The notes under the pieces were generated by a model. That model made no database searches, had not been told where the DNA came from, and worked only from the letters and a program-made list of their open reading frames with translations. From Porpolomopsis calyptriformis (Eukaryota; Basidiomycota; Agaricomycetes; Agaricales; Hygrophoraceae), in the NCBI GenBank assembly GCA_951640195.1, contig OX621164.1, positions 3,639,098 through 3,703,097 of the forward strand: a stretch of DNA of 64,000 bases, written 5' to 3'. Shown here in pieces: positions 1-11,381 of this stretch (within the stretch, counting starts at the first letter, position 1; each line of letters opens with the position of its first letter). Position numbers and translations under genes: made by a program.

Positions 1-34
1 TCCTGTCACTCTATGTTCTTCTTACTCTTGACAG

Positions 35-884
35 GTATATAAACACATTTGGAAAGCAAGAGCTGTGTGGCTCTGATTCTACAGATATCATTGATGCGCA
101 AGCCTTGGAAGGTGAGGGTTATTATATCGAGAAGCAGATATAAAAGAATGAACTGAACTGAACTGAAAATTAAACTGTAGATACAATCGACATTGTTATT
201 ATTAAAAATCAGATTGAAGATCAACCTCCAGTAACCGCGTATTACATGCGGTAAGCTTGACGATAATACCAACCCATCTATTATACTAAAATTTCTATTA
301 GATACTTCTGGGATGGGCATAGGCAGGCATTGAAGGTGCATTCATTGAACTAAACATATACCCTGTAGTAATCTATTGGGTGGTAGGGCGAGCCAGAAAT
401 ATGTGGCGCAACTCACTGTTATTCACTTTGGTCCCCCGATACAGAGGAACAACGCTACTGCTGGTCCTGCAAAAGATGGTCCCATCTTACTTGCCTAGGA
501 ACCCCTGCCAACATTACCCAGCAGCAGTATCTTAACAATCTCTATGCTATAGAGAAGTTTGCCGACACCCCAAAAATTATACTTCAAGTTGCTTTCCAAC
601 CCACAGCTAGGGGAGGTCTCACTTATTTTACAGCCGGAAATATTAGGATCGTGAACAAGGCTAGAAAGTTGCTTTCTTCACAGGAACGCAGTGTCGTCCA
701 AGCCTCTGGATGGATAGCTGCTCACCTCATTGAGGAGTCTCGGTTAAATATGATAGACACTGACTGGGAAAACTGGCTTGAGGCAGAATTCGGCATAGAT
801 AACACAGACTCTTATGAGCCATTAGTCGTTACAGACCAAACATACTATACTTGCCCTCGGTGTAGCTCAGATTTGCTTATTTGA
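35..884 (+). CDS. BAH-PHD chromatin reader, copy 1 (5' end outside window)
   Basis: This is the 3' part of the gene complete at 33141-34506. Exons 35-111, 181-250, 302-335 and 387-884 keep frame. They encode the end of a BAH domain (a YYMRYFWDG block at 181-335) and then a PHD-type zinc finger in the last exon. Bases 1-34 are the end of an intron whose 5' half lies outside the window. The long open frame on the opposite strand at 6-341 runs across these exons and is a shadow. The product probably reads histone marks in the nucleus. Confidence 0.8.
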
Positions 885-956
885 TACCTTACCATTCTTC
901 TAGCTTATCTAATACCTACTATCCTTCACCGTGTTGCTGCTAAAAACTCAGCTATT

Positions 957-2107
957 ATGTTCCCCTCCACTATAAAACAAAGTGCAACAGATCTAATGGA
1001 TGGAATACTGAAAGCAAAGAGAATCGTCGTGCTCTGTGGTAAATCGACCCATCATCATGTTTCATTCAAATACTTACCTACTCTCTAGGAGCAGGAATAT
1101 CCGTGGCTGCAGGTATTCCATGTTTTAGAGGACCAGACGGCTTATATACTGGCAACGCACTATCTGGATTTACCGGAGTCAACCTGACTGATCTGCTTAC
1201 TAGCTCATCCCTCGTAGTGAGAAATATATGTTCAAGTGAGGATTAGTTGACCAAGTTAATGTTCTAGACCCAAAAGCAACAATCACTGCATTGTCAGCTC
1301 ATTGCCACCCTTGCTGAGAAAGCGGCGATCGCACAACCCACTGCCTTCCACCATTTCCTTCGTGCTCTAGACCTCCAAGGAGTGTTACTCCGTGTTTACA
1401 CTCAAAATATCGATGGTTTGGAGCTCAAGGCTGGGTTACATATGTCCTCAGAAATTCACCCCAGTGATGGACCAGCCTGATGCATTCCATTGCATGGATC
1501 CCTAGAGGAACTACGATGCCCTGGCTGCTCCTCCATTTTTATCCTCGAACCATACTACCCCTCTTTGAAAGAGGGCCAACTACCAGAATGCACTGAATGT
1601 CAAATCAATATGGAAAAGAGGGTAGAGCAGGGCAAACGCAGAACGACTGTGCCTCGACTCCGACCCAATATCATTCTTTACGGAGAACCACATCCTCGAG
1701 GAGAAGAAATAGCAAACGTGCAGCAAAATGATCTTGGGTTAACTACCACCCCCAGTCGCCAACTAGATCTTCTCCTTGTGGTTGGCACTAGCTTGAAAGT
1801 GAAGGGTACTACTGACTTTATCAAGCAGTCCGCTAGAATCTTAGCAAAAAATTCCCCCAAATCCAGTTTACAAGCATCGCCTCAAGTTATATATCTCAAT
1901 AATACCTTTACAAACACAGCTACGTGGGCTGGTATATTCGACGCTTGGATAGACATGGACTGTGAAGAGTTTGCACGGTTGGCATTGAAAAGGATGGAGG
2001 AGATGATTGCGTCAGGTGAAATGCTCGAAAGCAACCACACTCAGGTTCAGGTTCTCTATGGAGACAGAAAGCTTAACTACAGACCATCATGGAGGTTATG
2101 GTCTTGA
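957..2107 (+). pseudogene. Sirtuin (Sir2 family deacetylase), copy 1, nonsense-broken
   Basis: Exons 957-1038, 1089-1216 and 1268-2107 would encode 349 residues of an NAD-dependent protein deacetylase, most like fungal class I Hst3/Hst4 enzymes. Visible motifs are GAGIS (29-32, NAD binding), an FRGPDGLY block, TQNID (115-119), LHG with catalytic His146, two zinc CxxC pairs (154/157 and 178/181) and VVGTS. In this copy codon 141 is TGA at 1478-1480, where copy 3 has CGA (Arg). The product would stop after 140 residues, before the catalytic His and the zinc site, so it should be inactive. The change is a C to T at a CpG. There are no other breaks, so the lesion looks recent. Confidence 0.87.
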
Positions 2108-2641
2108 TAAAATTACTGAATTAGCATCTATTACGCTGCATGCATGTCGCATCAAACTTTCCACAAATATTAATCAACTTGTATTGCTGCATTCCAAGCT
2201 AGTTACTATATAAGTCTACTACATACGATTTGTGCTAAACCTGTGTAGACATGTTGAGCTGTGTGCAGGTGTAAATTAGCAAGTTCACATGCGCCACTCC
2301 CATCCCATTTTGGTATGCAAATGTGATGTCACGCATAACATATCAAGTTGCTTTGATACTGTATTGATTAACTCCCAGCTATCTTGTCTGTGTATGCGTG
2401 AATATCAACTAGCTGTTATGTACTTATGAAGTGATGTGCTATGAAGTGATGTGTGAGGAGCCTAAGTAGTGATCAAGAGCTGTGACTCACACACGAAACT
2501 ACTTCCAGCACCACAATGGCTATACGCATGCGATTGAATGAATGCTTATTTTTTCACCACATCTAGATAAATTTTATGCTGATTATCTTGTTTTCATGCA
2601 GTTATCCACCCACCCCCAAATGTAACTACCCTTGGAACCAA
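2108..2641. other. Intergenic region between sirtuin and HSFGHS gene 1
   Basis: About 530 bases, AT-rich, with short direct repeats (two near copies of TATGAAGTGATGTG around 2426-2452) and no recognisable gene. It should hold the sirtuin 3' end and the promoter of the next gene. I see no CACGTGA box here. Confidence 0.5.
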
Positions 2642-3726
2642 ATGATGTGTTCTTCTCGATGCTTGGATGCGGATAATAATCGGTGGTCGAACGATCGCTC
2701 TCCTGTTCCACCAAGCGACACCATCTGGCTCTTTGAGGAAATCAGCCACCCTTTCACACAACCTGACTTGACCCTCAAATTGAACCAGCAAAAGCAGATC
2801 ATTTTACATGCTTTTTGCAAAAGCAGAAACAAACATCGACACTACACTCTCCCTCTATCGACCACACTTCAGATCGCTCTTCTTGACCTTGAATACTGGG
2901 CGAATGTTGCTAACCCTCATCCCAGTGCAAATCGTATCACACGTTACCTGGAAAGGCTCAGGTCTGATCTCTGGGTTGAGTTATCACAAAACCATGGCAG
3001 CTTTGGCTCTAGCTTCCAACCTAAAACGACAATACCGTGGGCAGTTAGAATGAATCACTTTTTTGGCCACTCTTTCTTCGGCAGACGGGAGTACCTTCAG
3101 AAATGCAAGGCAAATGGGTGGACTCCATACACCCATGAAGACCCAACCTTATACCGTAAGAGGCAGCTTCTGCATACACAAGCTTCCCTTATCTCATCAT
3201 GCTTTCCAATTCAAACTACATAGAATGGCATACTTTATTCGAAACCCATACAAACTGGCTAAGCAGGGGGTTCCAGCTATGTCTCCAGCAGCTAGAATCA
3301 CACACGAAACCTCCCCGGTTTGACAGAGGGCACTCTGTGACCTGTGCGCTTGCTTTGTTCCTTGGAGTTAACGGTGAGAGTAAATGAAATCAACATCTTG
3401 GCTTAGGGATGCTCTAATGCTATATGCTTCTCTTTGCTACTGGCATCAATGAAAATACAGCCCAACAGTGGGCTAACGATGTTCAGGAGAAGAATATCAA
3501 CCCAGATTCCCATGGATACGGTGTAAATACATCATCACCTACCCATGAGGCTGATCTTGGGTAGGTCTGTAAGACACACATGGTTCACATTCACTCATTG
3601 TGATCATTTAGTATTTCACAGCTAGCAATGAATCTTTCAGCTGATAATGATCAGCCAGTGGGATCCCATGGTGCATTTCATTCAGATGAATTTACCAAGC
3701 TGATACTGATCCAAGATCCAAGCTGA
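2642..3726 (+). CDS. HSFGHS-family protein 1 (unknown function, stand-alone)
   Basis: Exons 2642-3155, 3224-3373, 3461-3560 and 3612-3726 total 879 bases and close in frame to 292 residues. ATG codons at 2642 and 2645 are both possible starts, chosen because paralogues begin at the same place. The N-terminal half carries the shared domain: LLDLEYWA, RYLERLRSDLW, PWAVRMNHFFGHSFFGRREY, a Cys, then EDPTLY. The intron after that Tyr codon (phase 1) falls at the same place in the paralogues at 4214, 7893, 13560 and 17308. No enzymatic motif is visible. A 3' variant may continue to about 3962 through a Glu/Asp-rich stretch encoded near 3789-3830. Confidence 0.68.
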
Positions 3727-4183
3727 GATAGAGGGGGGGCAGCCTCAATTCTCCGATAACAGTGTTACCATTCCTCCACGATTCGAAAGGAAGATGAAGA
3801 CGAAGATGAAGACGAAGATGATAATGAAAGTTTCTTGATGTTTTTTGTTTTTTTACATGCGAACAGCAGCTGCAAGTTACCATGGGACTTACAGATCATT
3901 GTAGCCACCTTTCCTCAGCGGTATACCTCACACCTCCACAATCTGTATCCTTCACTTCAATAAATTATAATGAGGATGATGGTTTTCACCGTAATATTTA
4001 TAACTCCTTCAACCAGATGAAGGAGTAGTGGAATGAATCAAATGGCAAAGAAAACGTCAGGGCTTCTTTGTCACCCTCAAACTTGAGAATACGGCATTCA
4101 TTTATAGCACATGATCTAATCCAAGTCCTGGATAGAATCATATCGTCTTTGTAGCTTTCAAACTCTTTAATCGAATAAATACC
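3727..4183. other. Region downstream of HSFGHS gene 1, with acidic-repeat DNA
   Basis: It contains a GAAGATGAAGAC-type repeat at 3789-3830 that could encode a short acidic tail in an alternative last exon of the upstream gene (open to a stop near 3962). The rest looks like spacer. Nothing else is recognised. Confidence 0.4.
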
Positions 4184-4190
4184 CACGTGA
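4184..4190. promoter_or_regulatory. CACGTGA box upstream of HSFGHS-JmjC gene
   Basis: CACGTGA lies 24 bases before the ATG at 4214, just downstream of an AT-rich TATA-like run (4172-4180). It is an E-box of the type bound by bHLH factors such as Cbf1 or USF. The same core precedes several other genes in the unit. Confidence 0.4.
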
Positions 4191-4213
4191 CCCCCACACA
4201 TACGTTCATTATC

Positions 4214-6893
4214 ATGGCCACCCAACCGATAGCCAACAAAGAAGGAGAGCTATTTGATGATGAGGCTTTATGGCCAGCCAAGACATCCACCCTCTTGAAT
4301 AAACCGTCCAATTTCTGGCGCTTCTCAGAATTATCAACCCAAACAACATTCAAGCTCTTTTTCTACCACAACAACTCACTGCGATCTCGCGAAATACACA
4401 TCCATTACCGCTCTATCCTTGCTTTCCTTGACCTGAGTCATCGCCACAGCTGCCTTGAAGCAGAGAACCAGGTACGACATGCAGGACGAATCAAACAGTA
4501 CCTCCAGAACCTCTGTTTGGCCGTGCAGCATGAGTTGTGGTTTGAGGATCGTAAACTGCTCACTCAAGCATCATTGCGATTGAAGACGGTGAAGCAATGG
4601 GCCGTCAGAGTCTACCATTCATTTGGACACTCTCAAACAGGTCGCCAACTCTATGCCGATCGTTGCAAAAACGAGAACCGTCTGCCTTATGAAGATGACG
4701 ATCCGACTCAATATGGTGAGTAATCTTATCAATATTGGGTGCAACAGCTGATATTAAATCGCTCACTGAAGATTGGAAGAGTCACATATCCAGGGTCGTG
4801 TCATTTGGGAACGAGATGCTTGCGACCGACACTTGGTCAGACTCTCCAGCGACGGCTGGCACTTCAAGCGATGCCGCTCAAGAGAAATCTGACTCACTGC
4901 AATATCTTATTGCGATCGGATTCATCAACCATCCCAATGAACTGGGCCAAGGAGTGAGCGCCGCTAGTCTTCCCCAAAAACGATCTTTGTCCGATGATGA
5001 AGAACCCACGAGTCGAAAAAAACATCAACCAGCTACGATATCTGGTATGTGAAGTTATTCGCATCGCATCATCCTTATGAAGAAGAAGATAACGCATAAC
5101 ATCAGCACCCCTCACCCAGAATAAGCACGACTACTTTACTTCGTTGAGGGGAGTGAACTTTCCCCAGGACGCATCCTCGATTCAATGGGCCAATGGGTCG
5201 CAAACCGTACTTCCATGGGTTCACGTTCCGGGCCATCAAAATGCAGTCCGTCCATCATTTTGTGCTCGTTCTTGATCAGCTAACTGAAGCTTTGTTAAGG
5301 ACGCTAAATTAGTTGAGGTGCTTGCCAAATCACCTGATGGTTCATCTGCAACCCATTCGATAAACAACTGGGACTTGGATGAAACTAACTATGTCGTTAT
5401 CCCACCAAGAGAACCTTCCCAACCACTTCATGCCATCGATGAAGCCGTGCGACTCCATCTCGCTAATCAGCGATGCATTATATTACAGGGTCAACATCTT
5501 GAAGGTCCGGAGACGTTTTGTAAGGAGGAGATCGAGGCAGCAAGGGGTCCATTAAGCCAGCCAGTTCAGTGGCATGGTACGTAAAATCCATCTCTACGAT
5601 TACTGTGGTTTAATATTGTATAGACGCAAGATTGCGTGCAGTCGGTAGGTCCAAGAAGGAGTCAGATGGCATCATCCACAGCCACTCTTCCCTGGGGGAG
5701 TTTATCGAGGCATCTGAGGATGTAGACATCTGTGGAAATATCCTGGATGCCCCTTCACTGAGAAATGCCGCCCCCTCTATTATATGGTAAGAGTGCTGAG
5801 AGCTTGTACATTGGCTTATTTCAACAAGTAACCTTAACAGTCGAATAAGTGACGAAGCACTCGCATTCCAGCTCACAAAACATGAATCATTCGCGAAGTT
5901 TTGGAAGCACCCTCCAAAGGACAAGTCGAAGCATCACAAGATGCCGAATACTCGACAAGAACTAGTCCTTCCAGGGCCACAGGTTATTCGGATGTGCACC
6001 TGGCAAATGATGCAGTGGAACCTGCTGACGCATGCTGGCTTCGTAACATTCCCCCACAAGGATGCTAACGGCTTGTGTACCTGGATCTATGCGCACGCCG
6101 GGATAAAAATTTGGGCCATTATTCGACCTAGATACACAAAAAGTCACAACTCCCGGAACAAGTTGCGCAGCCTGCACAAGGATATTTGCTTCAGTCAACT
6201 ACACCAACTGAATCAACATGCTCAGATTTTCACGACGTTTCTTTCTGCAGGGGAGATTCTGTAAGTTTTTATATTATTAACGCTCTAAAAATTGATTACT
6301 CATGCTCATATATTGATTCTATGTGTCAGAATTATGCCTCCTGGCATTTGGCATGCCGTATACACCCCCACGCCAAGCTATTGTTCGGGAGGTCACTTTT
6401 ATACCTATGAGACGCTTCACCTCACTGAACAATCGCGGGACTTCGACCATATGCATGGTCATTTTTCAACAAATGCAAATCACCACGTCTCAAGGTTGCT
6501 TTCTCGCATGGTTTTAGCGCTTCCACATGTCGCCAAAAGTCGAAGTGAGCACATGAATGAATGATATCCCCTCATTTTTGTTTAAAAGCTAGCTTTCCAG
6601 AAATATATCGACGGCCATTCTTGGCGCTGGCCAGAATGATTCTCAAATCGAATGAGTACCTTTTGCCGGGTGAGCAGAAAAGGCCAGACCTTCCGATGAC
6701 CGAGTGGGATGTCCTTTTTCAGGAGGAAGAAGGAGAAATCAACGAGGCCCAGAAACAGATCAAGGCGATACTAGAAAGGGCAGGAATCAGCCTGACAGCT
6801 ATGGAGTCAGAAGTACTCGTCAGTGGAGAGCATTGGATGGCGCTCAGTGAAGAAAAATGTTTATCCACTGAACTTTTTCTTCCACCGCCATAG
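4214..6893 (+). CDS. HSFGHS-JmjC fusion protein (putative 2-oxoglutarate oxygenase)
   Basis: Exons 4214-4715, 4772-5044, 5106-5261, 5313-5576, 5624-5786, 5841-6260, 6330-6544 and 6589-6893 total 2298 bases, giving 765 residues in frame. Residues about 1-170 are the shared domain (QWAVRVYHSFGHS, then DDPTQY), interrupted by the family phase-1 intron. A polar linker with a basic RKKH patch follows. Residues about 500-640 form a JmjC-like cupin: HKD near residues 525-527 supplies His and Asp for Fe(II), and PPGIWHAVYTP supplies the distal His near 601, followed by SGGHFYTYETLHLTE. The enzyme probably hydroxylates or demethylates a nuclear protein, perhaps histone lysine, but the substrate is inferred. 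The splice at 4771/4772 was chosen because it restores the conserved Trp after DPTQY; the alternative acceptor at 4747 would give a 32-base intron. Confidence 0.8.
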
Positions 6894-7892
6894 GGACAGT
6901 TTCTATTCATTATCTATTGATGTGCTGCTATCATATGCCTGTACTTTGTTACAGTCTTACAATCGATACAATTGAGTTGGACTTTGATGCTCATGTCTCA
7001 CGTGAAAAAAAAAAAACATACATGAATACATACATTACCTTGCCTGCGATGAAACCAATTACAACCTCATGTAACCTAGTAGATATGCCGAACACAATCT
7101 GCTTTATTTACATATACAGAAAGGTGGCAGCTTCTGGACTCCCTATCCCTTAGGGAGATAGAGCCCCACGTTGTACTTGCGGTTAGTGTTTGGCCCAGCA
7201 GATGCGCTACACCCTTGAAGCTATTATCTCCCTCGGTTCACCCGTGTGGTTGAATGGTTGGGTCGCATTGGTTGGCTGGGTGGGTTGCGCGCAGCTAACT
7301 CAGCCTCTGTCTCTCGTAATAGAGCTGCCTTCATTTTCTTCTTTTTATTCCGCTTCCACTTGTTTTGTTTGTAGTTTTTCCCTCATTCAACCTGTGCTGT
7401 TGAAGTGGGAGAGAAATAAGAATAAGAATAAGTTAATAAATCAATACGCAATAAATAAATTCACGTTGAGTAGCCTGCCTACTTGGAGGTTCCGAGGTTC
7501 GTACCATGGCCACACGTGTAGATGATTGTCTGCTATACAGTAGTCAAAGGATGCTAAGTTATCGAGCGGCTGAATGAACTAACTTGTTTGGCTGCACAAT
7601 GCATGTTGGCAACGGAGCCCTAAGCCTCTGTTCGATTTCGCCTGCGAATGAAGAAGAAATCTCCTCTGTGGCTGATCATCATCATCAGTCTAGATATTTG
7701 ATATCTGGTGTGGCATGAGACCCATAGATCCCATTCACGTACCAGCTTTTGAGGTAGAATGTGCCAATGCGACATCCAATGGTGATTTATCCACATGTGT
7801 TGGGTCGATACTTATATCGAACTCAGGGATCTTGACTGTGGCTGATCGTTTAGTCAGGATATCTGATGTAGCATGAGAGCGATGGATCCCAT
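6894..7892. other. 1 kb convergent intergenic region, possible degenerate retroelement
   Basis: It lies between two convergent gene ends. It contains TCACGTGA running into an A12 run (7005-7016; 15 A in copy 2), a G/T-rich stretch at 7230-7300, and an (AATAAG)n/(AATAAA)n stretch at 7410-7460 of the kind found at retroelement tails. GGTTAGTGT near 7180 also occurs in the LINE-related element at 21355-22239. I see no coding gene. A SINE remnant is possible but not shown. Confidence 0.35.
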
Positions 7893-8658
7893 TCACACAC
7901 CAGCTTGTTGTGCCAAACAGGTGTCGCCTTTGTCGAGAAGGTCGGCTGCAGAGAGTAAAACGTTTGAAGGGCCCACAGAGATATGTTCCCTCGCTTTGTT
8001 CAGTGCGCTTGCAAGGCTGTCTATAATATGATGACCCGAATTCATCCAGGTATTTTGTTTTTTATATTTGTTGAAAATATCTGTCCATCCTATTATAGAA
8101 CGTAGTATAAACCATCAGGACTTTGGGAGCGATTCATCACGTACGATATTCCAATGGGTCGCCATGCATATAACTCTCCCAGCCCTGTTCTCTGCATGTG
8201 GTGAGATAAGCGTCACGGTCAGGCTTCGAGTGGCCAAAGGAGTGCATCGTTCGAACGGCCCAAGGCCGGGTACTCCAAGGTTGTTCATTAAAGCTGGAAG
8301 GGGGTTCCATTGCGAAGAATTCTTCAAGGAGGTCATCCCTTAGCAGCTCTAAATAGCGCGACATCGATTTATCTCCAGAAACCAGGCTAGCCCAATATTG
8401 AAGATCAAGAAACGCAACCTGTTGGCACAGCATGAATGGCAAGGAAAAGTGGCGAGACTGATTCGTGATGATATTAAAGGCAATGAATTCCAATGGAAAA
8501 TACTTCCAGCGTATCTTTGTATCGGAACCCATCGGTTTGAACAGGTAGTTCTTTGAATTCTCCAATTCAAATAGACACAGCCAGCTGCTTGGTTGAACCT
8601 CTGAGATGCCATCCTGCCATCTATGGGTATCGTTGAGAATAAAATCGAGATTTGCCAT
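7893..8658 (-). CDS. HSFGHS-family protein 2 (unknown function, stand-alone)
   Basis: Exon 1 is 8658-8145 (514 bases, the same length as exon 1 of the paralogue at 2642) and exon 2 is 8089-7893, together 236 residues in frame. The domain is complete: LDLQYWA, RYLELLRDDL, RPWAVRTMHSFGHS, then DPLEY and, after the phase-1 intron, the conserved Trp. The tail of about 60 residues is unlike the JmjC or protease partners of the fused paralogues. It is either a stand-alone domain or a gene that lost its partner. The function is unknown. Confidence 0.68.
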
Positions 8659-9896
8659 TGGATTCGGATTCGGTAGTGCTTTTGGAACTTGTGAATGTTT
8701 GTTAATCCTATATTTGGTAGGTGTTCAAATCGAGCCCAGCATAACTTATGCTTGGCTGCGCACTTCAAAAGAGGCAGTTTGGACAATCGTGAGTGTAATT
8801 ATAAAAGAAGGATGAACCATAAAATCAAGTGAGATGTTGAGGTCATCTCCATTGGAACTAAAATCGATGAAATTTTATCACCGAAGGTCTCTTTTTCTCG
8901 TTTGAATAGTAGCGACTTTCTCATTGTATTACAGCATTCGTAACTGAAATTTACTGATAAACAGATCAACTGGCACTGATTCGTGGTGATCATGCAATGA
9001 TTAGATGTACTTTGGGCATGGTGAAGTCAATTTAATGTAGACTAGTCAGCTGCCGCCTTAGCTAAATGTAAGTTTTCCAATTTGCTAATGATCCGCACCT
9101 ACAAACCTACTCTGTGGTATTGTTTTTCAGTAACTAGAAATTTTCATCACTGAAAAGATGTGAGGGGGTGATTGAGTGATTTAGTTACTGTTTTTCGTTG
9201 ATTTCCCTTCCCTTCCTTCCAACAGTCTCATTTTGGCAAAGGTTTGCTAATGTCTTCAACCTTATCGATAGCCTGTATTATGGAACGCAATACTTGCCTG
9301 CTAAGAAAACTTTAAATGCCGTCAATCTACGACATGCCGAGGTAAAGGGCCTCGGGTACACCTAGTATAGCAACATAAGATTAAAGTATGGCTGAAAGAC
9401 ATCTTTGTGCTTCTTCAGACAACTCAGAATCACTTATTTCTCACTTTGTAATGGAGCGTGACTGCCATCCTTGATGATGTTGGAGAAGCGGTGAATGGTT
9501 TGCACCTTGGTGAGTGGTCATCTGGATACCAACACAAAAGGTCATAATGAAAATTCAATTCATAGGGAATATCCGACGTGCGTGAGCAGATGAAATGTAG
9601 GAAAAGAGAGTGCGGGAGTGAGAATGGGTACGAGGGCCACCCTGAGAAGAAGGTAAAGAGGAAGTTGGCTAAGGGAGAACAAGGTGGAATCTACAGACGG
9701 GAGGGATGGCAAGGGTCACCATCCATGCTTCTCTACTGCATCCGAGAGATTGCGTGCCGAATCTTGATAACCATATTATTCAACACAGGGGCCTGATATT
9801 CAGATTTTTTAATGAAAGCCTTACCGTTCGATCCCAACCTCAGCATTTCCATCCTCTCGCCGTAACCGTTTGAAATCGTTTTGATCTCTCTGACCC
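8659..9896. other. Gene-poor region with a dispersed repeat copy
   Basis: About 1.2 kb with no gene I can support. It should contain the promoter of the minus-strand gene starting at 8658. It includes a copy of the dispersed repeat at 9283-9370. A 72-codon open stretch at 9578-9796 is rich in Arg/Lys/Gly but starts at a non-ATG codon and has no homologous motif, so it is not called. Confidence 0.45.
9283..9370 (+). repeat. Dispersed repeat, copy A
   Basis: The stretch starting TATGGAACGCAA, passing TTGCCTGCTAAGAAAAC and ATGACATGCCGAGGTAAAGG-like sequence and ending in GGGTACAC matches 24236-24327 with few differences and one small insertion. It is non-coding and probably a transposon remnant. 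The copy 2 equivalent is at 42908-42995. Confidence 0.65.
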
Positions 9897-10462
9897 CTAA
9901 CCATCAATCCCATGGCTCTCCGTCGACTGTGGTCCAATGGGGTCATTATCAGTCCCCGGCTGGGTTGGCGCAGTGACGATCCCACAGTGGATTGTTTGCT
10001 GGATCTCTTCGGCTATCTTGCCATCGCCATCCGTTGTCGACTGGGTGTTTACCGACGGCTCTGCTATGGTTGTCATCTTCGTGTTCTTTGAATTGACATA
10101 GACGGTCGGTAGTGTTTCTTCAGTTTCCTCATCCGACAAAAATTTGGCCTTCCATTGCTTTCTTCTTCTCGGGCTGACAGCTTTGGGGATGTTCATCTCA
10201 TTCGCCTAACACGTCCCCTCTGTCAACCTGAAAAAAAGGAAAAGAGCAAGCTCACCTGGTGATGTTGGGCAGCGTGACTTTGATTCCCCGCAGATCCTGG
10301 TCCCATGGGGTTTCCCTCACCCTCCATCTGGTCTGAGGTCGTAACCCTCTGAGATTGAGATCTAGTGGCCAAGTGAGGCGACGCGGACACAGTCATGAAG
10401 AAGACTGCTGGAGATGGTCGTAGTAGAGGACCGTTCAGGTTCACCCTGTCAAACTGTGGCAT
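9897..10462 (-). CDS. Small hypothetical protein
   Basis: Exon 1 is 10462-10256 and exon 2 is 10205-9897, with a 50-base intron. The 171-residue product keeps frame. The N-terminal part is Ser/Gln/His-rich, and exon 2 opens with a basic SPRRRKQWK stretch that could be a nuclear localisation signal, followed by an acidic and Thr-rich tail. No known domain is recognised. The gene is divergent from the F-box gene at 10578, sharing a 115-base promoter that holds one CACGTGA box. Confidence 0.5.
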
Positions 10463-10478
10463 TTTAAGCGACCCTAGC

Positions 10479-10485
10479 CACGTGA
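10479..10485. promoter_or_regulatory. CACGTGA box between divergent genes
   Basis: CACGTGA lies 17 bases upstream of the minus-strand start at 10462 and about 93 bases upstream of the F-box ATG at 10578. It matches the core found upstream of the JmjC, PHD, TET and BAH-PHD genes. Confidence 0.35.
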
Positions 10486-10577
10486 ATAATCGATTTTAGT
10501 TGAGAGTGAGTCAAAGTGTCGAGGTCGACTTAGTATATAGAGCAGCCGAAAGTCTCCCAAAACCACCATCATCCATC

Positions 10578-11381
10578 ATGATTTCCCTTCCCATAGATCT
10601 GTGGCTCAAAATTATCCCCTACATTCAGAACTCGTCCCAAGATCTGCTCGCACTGGCACTAGTAAACAGGAACTTTGCCTCCGTTGTGTTTCCATTCCTG
10701 GCCCGATACATGCTTGTCGATCCAATGCCAAAGCCGCAACACCCGATTCGTTTCCTTGAATTCACCTCCATCAGGAATTGGCACGGCGGTTGGGTTCAGC
10801 AAAATTTGAAGAGGGCTGGGAGCAACCTGAGGGTCACCAGGTTGGGATTCAATACGTCCGGTTGTCAGTGTTTCAGGTTATTCCTATGTGTCTGGGTTTT
10901 ATCGCTAACCCCGCATGAAGATGACTGCGTCGAACTCACGCACCTAAACTTTTTCCACAACGTGTGGCTCAGGGAAGTTACCCTCTCTGGATTACGACTA
11001 AGACGGCCGGGTAACGTCAACCTAATCGATATCTCGAGGATATTTGCTGGATGTTCTATGGAAGATTTGACCAAGTTCACTCTCGATCTTACACGGGCCA
11101 ACTGGGATAACTGCATCAAAGTCAATTGGGCCCTCCTCGACGCATATCTTTCCTCGAGACCTTCCCTTCAATCTGTGCACATTTTAGGCCCTCTGTCTGT
11201 GATGGAGGTCAGCGATATCATGCCACTGGTCACCGCGAAGGGCATCCTTGATGTCACGTTCAGGCCAACTTTGCCGGAACCATCGGTACCATTGGTACCA
11301 TGGCCATCTATATCTGGGCGGATACGTAGGAGGAAGTTTCGAAGAAGGAAGGGGAGTGGAACGGGGCAGGATACAGGTTGA
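10578..11381 (+). CDS. F-box protein 1 with leucine-rich C-terminal region
   Basis: A single exon of 267 residues. The start at 10578 begins directly with the F-box (MISLPIDLWLKIIPYI, then LLALALVNRNFASVVFPFL), the SKP1-binding motif of SCF ubiquitin ligases. An upstream in-frame extension exists but has no ATG. The middle has irregular leucine-rich segments typical of basidiomycete F-box proteins, and the C-terminus is basic (RRRKFRRRKGS). It is paralogous to the inverted gene at 12158-12901. Copy 2 has Arg changed to Gln at its equivalent of base 11320. The target is unknown. Confidence 0.78.
   Translation: MISLPIDLWLKIIPYIQNSSQDLLALALVNRNFASVVFPFLARYMLVDPMPKPQHPIRFLEFTSIRNWHGGWVQQNLKRAGSNLRVTRLGFNTSGCQCFRLFLCVWVLSLTPHEDDCVELTHLNFFHNVWLREVTLSGLRLRRPGNVNLIDISRIFAGCSMEDLTKFTLDLTRANWDNCIKVNWALLDAYLSSRPSLQSVHILGPLSVMEVSDIMPLVTAKGILDVTFRPTLPEPSVPLVPWPSISGRIRRRKFRRRKGSGTGQDTG

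Noticed and set aside
6..341. 111-codon minus-strand open frame repeated three times
   Set aside because: It runs antisense across exons and introns of the BAH-PHD gene, whose spliced model closes in frame over 324 residues.
1478..1480. Recoded TGA (selenocysteine or read-through) in the sirtuin
   Set aside because: Copy 3 has a plain CGA Arg codon there, and a CpG transition explains the change.
7485..7510. tRNA gene or SINE B box (GGTTCGTACC)
   Set aside because: No matching A box at the right distance and no cloverleaf could be drawn by eye.
9578..9796. Basic 72-residue protein
   Set aside because: Non-ATG start, no recognisable motif, no splice support and no paralogue.
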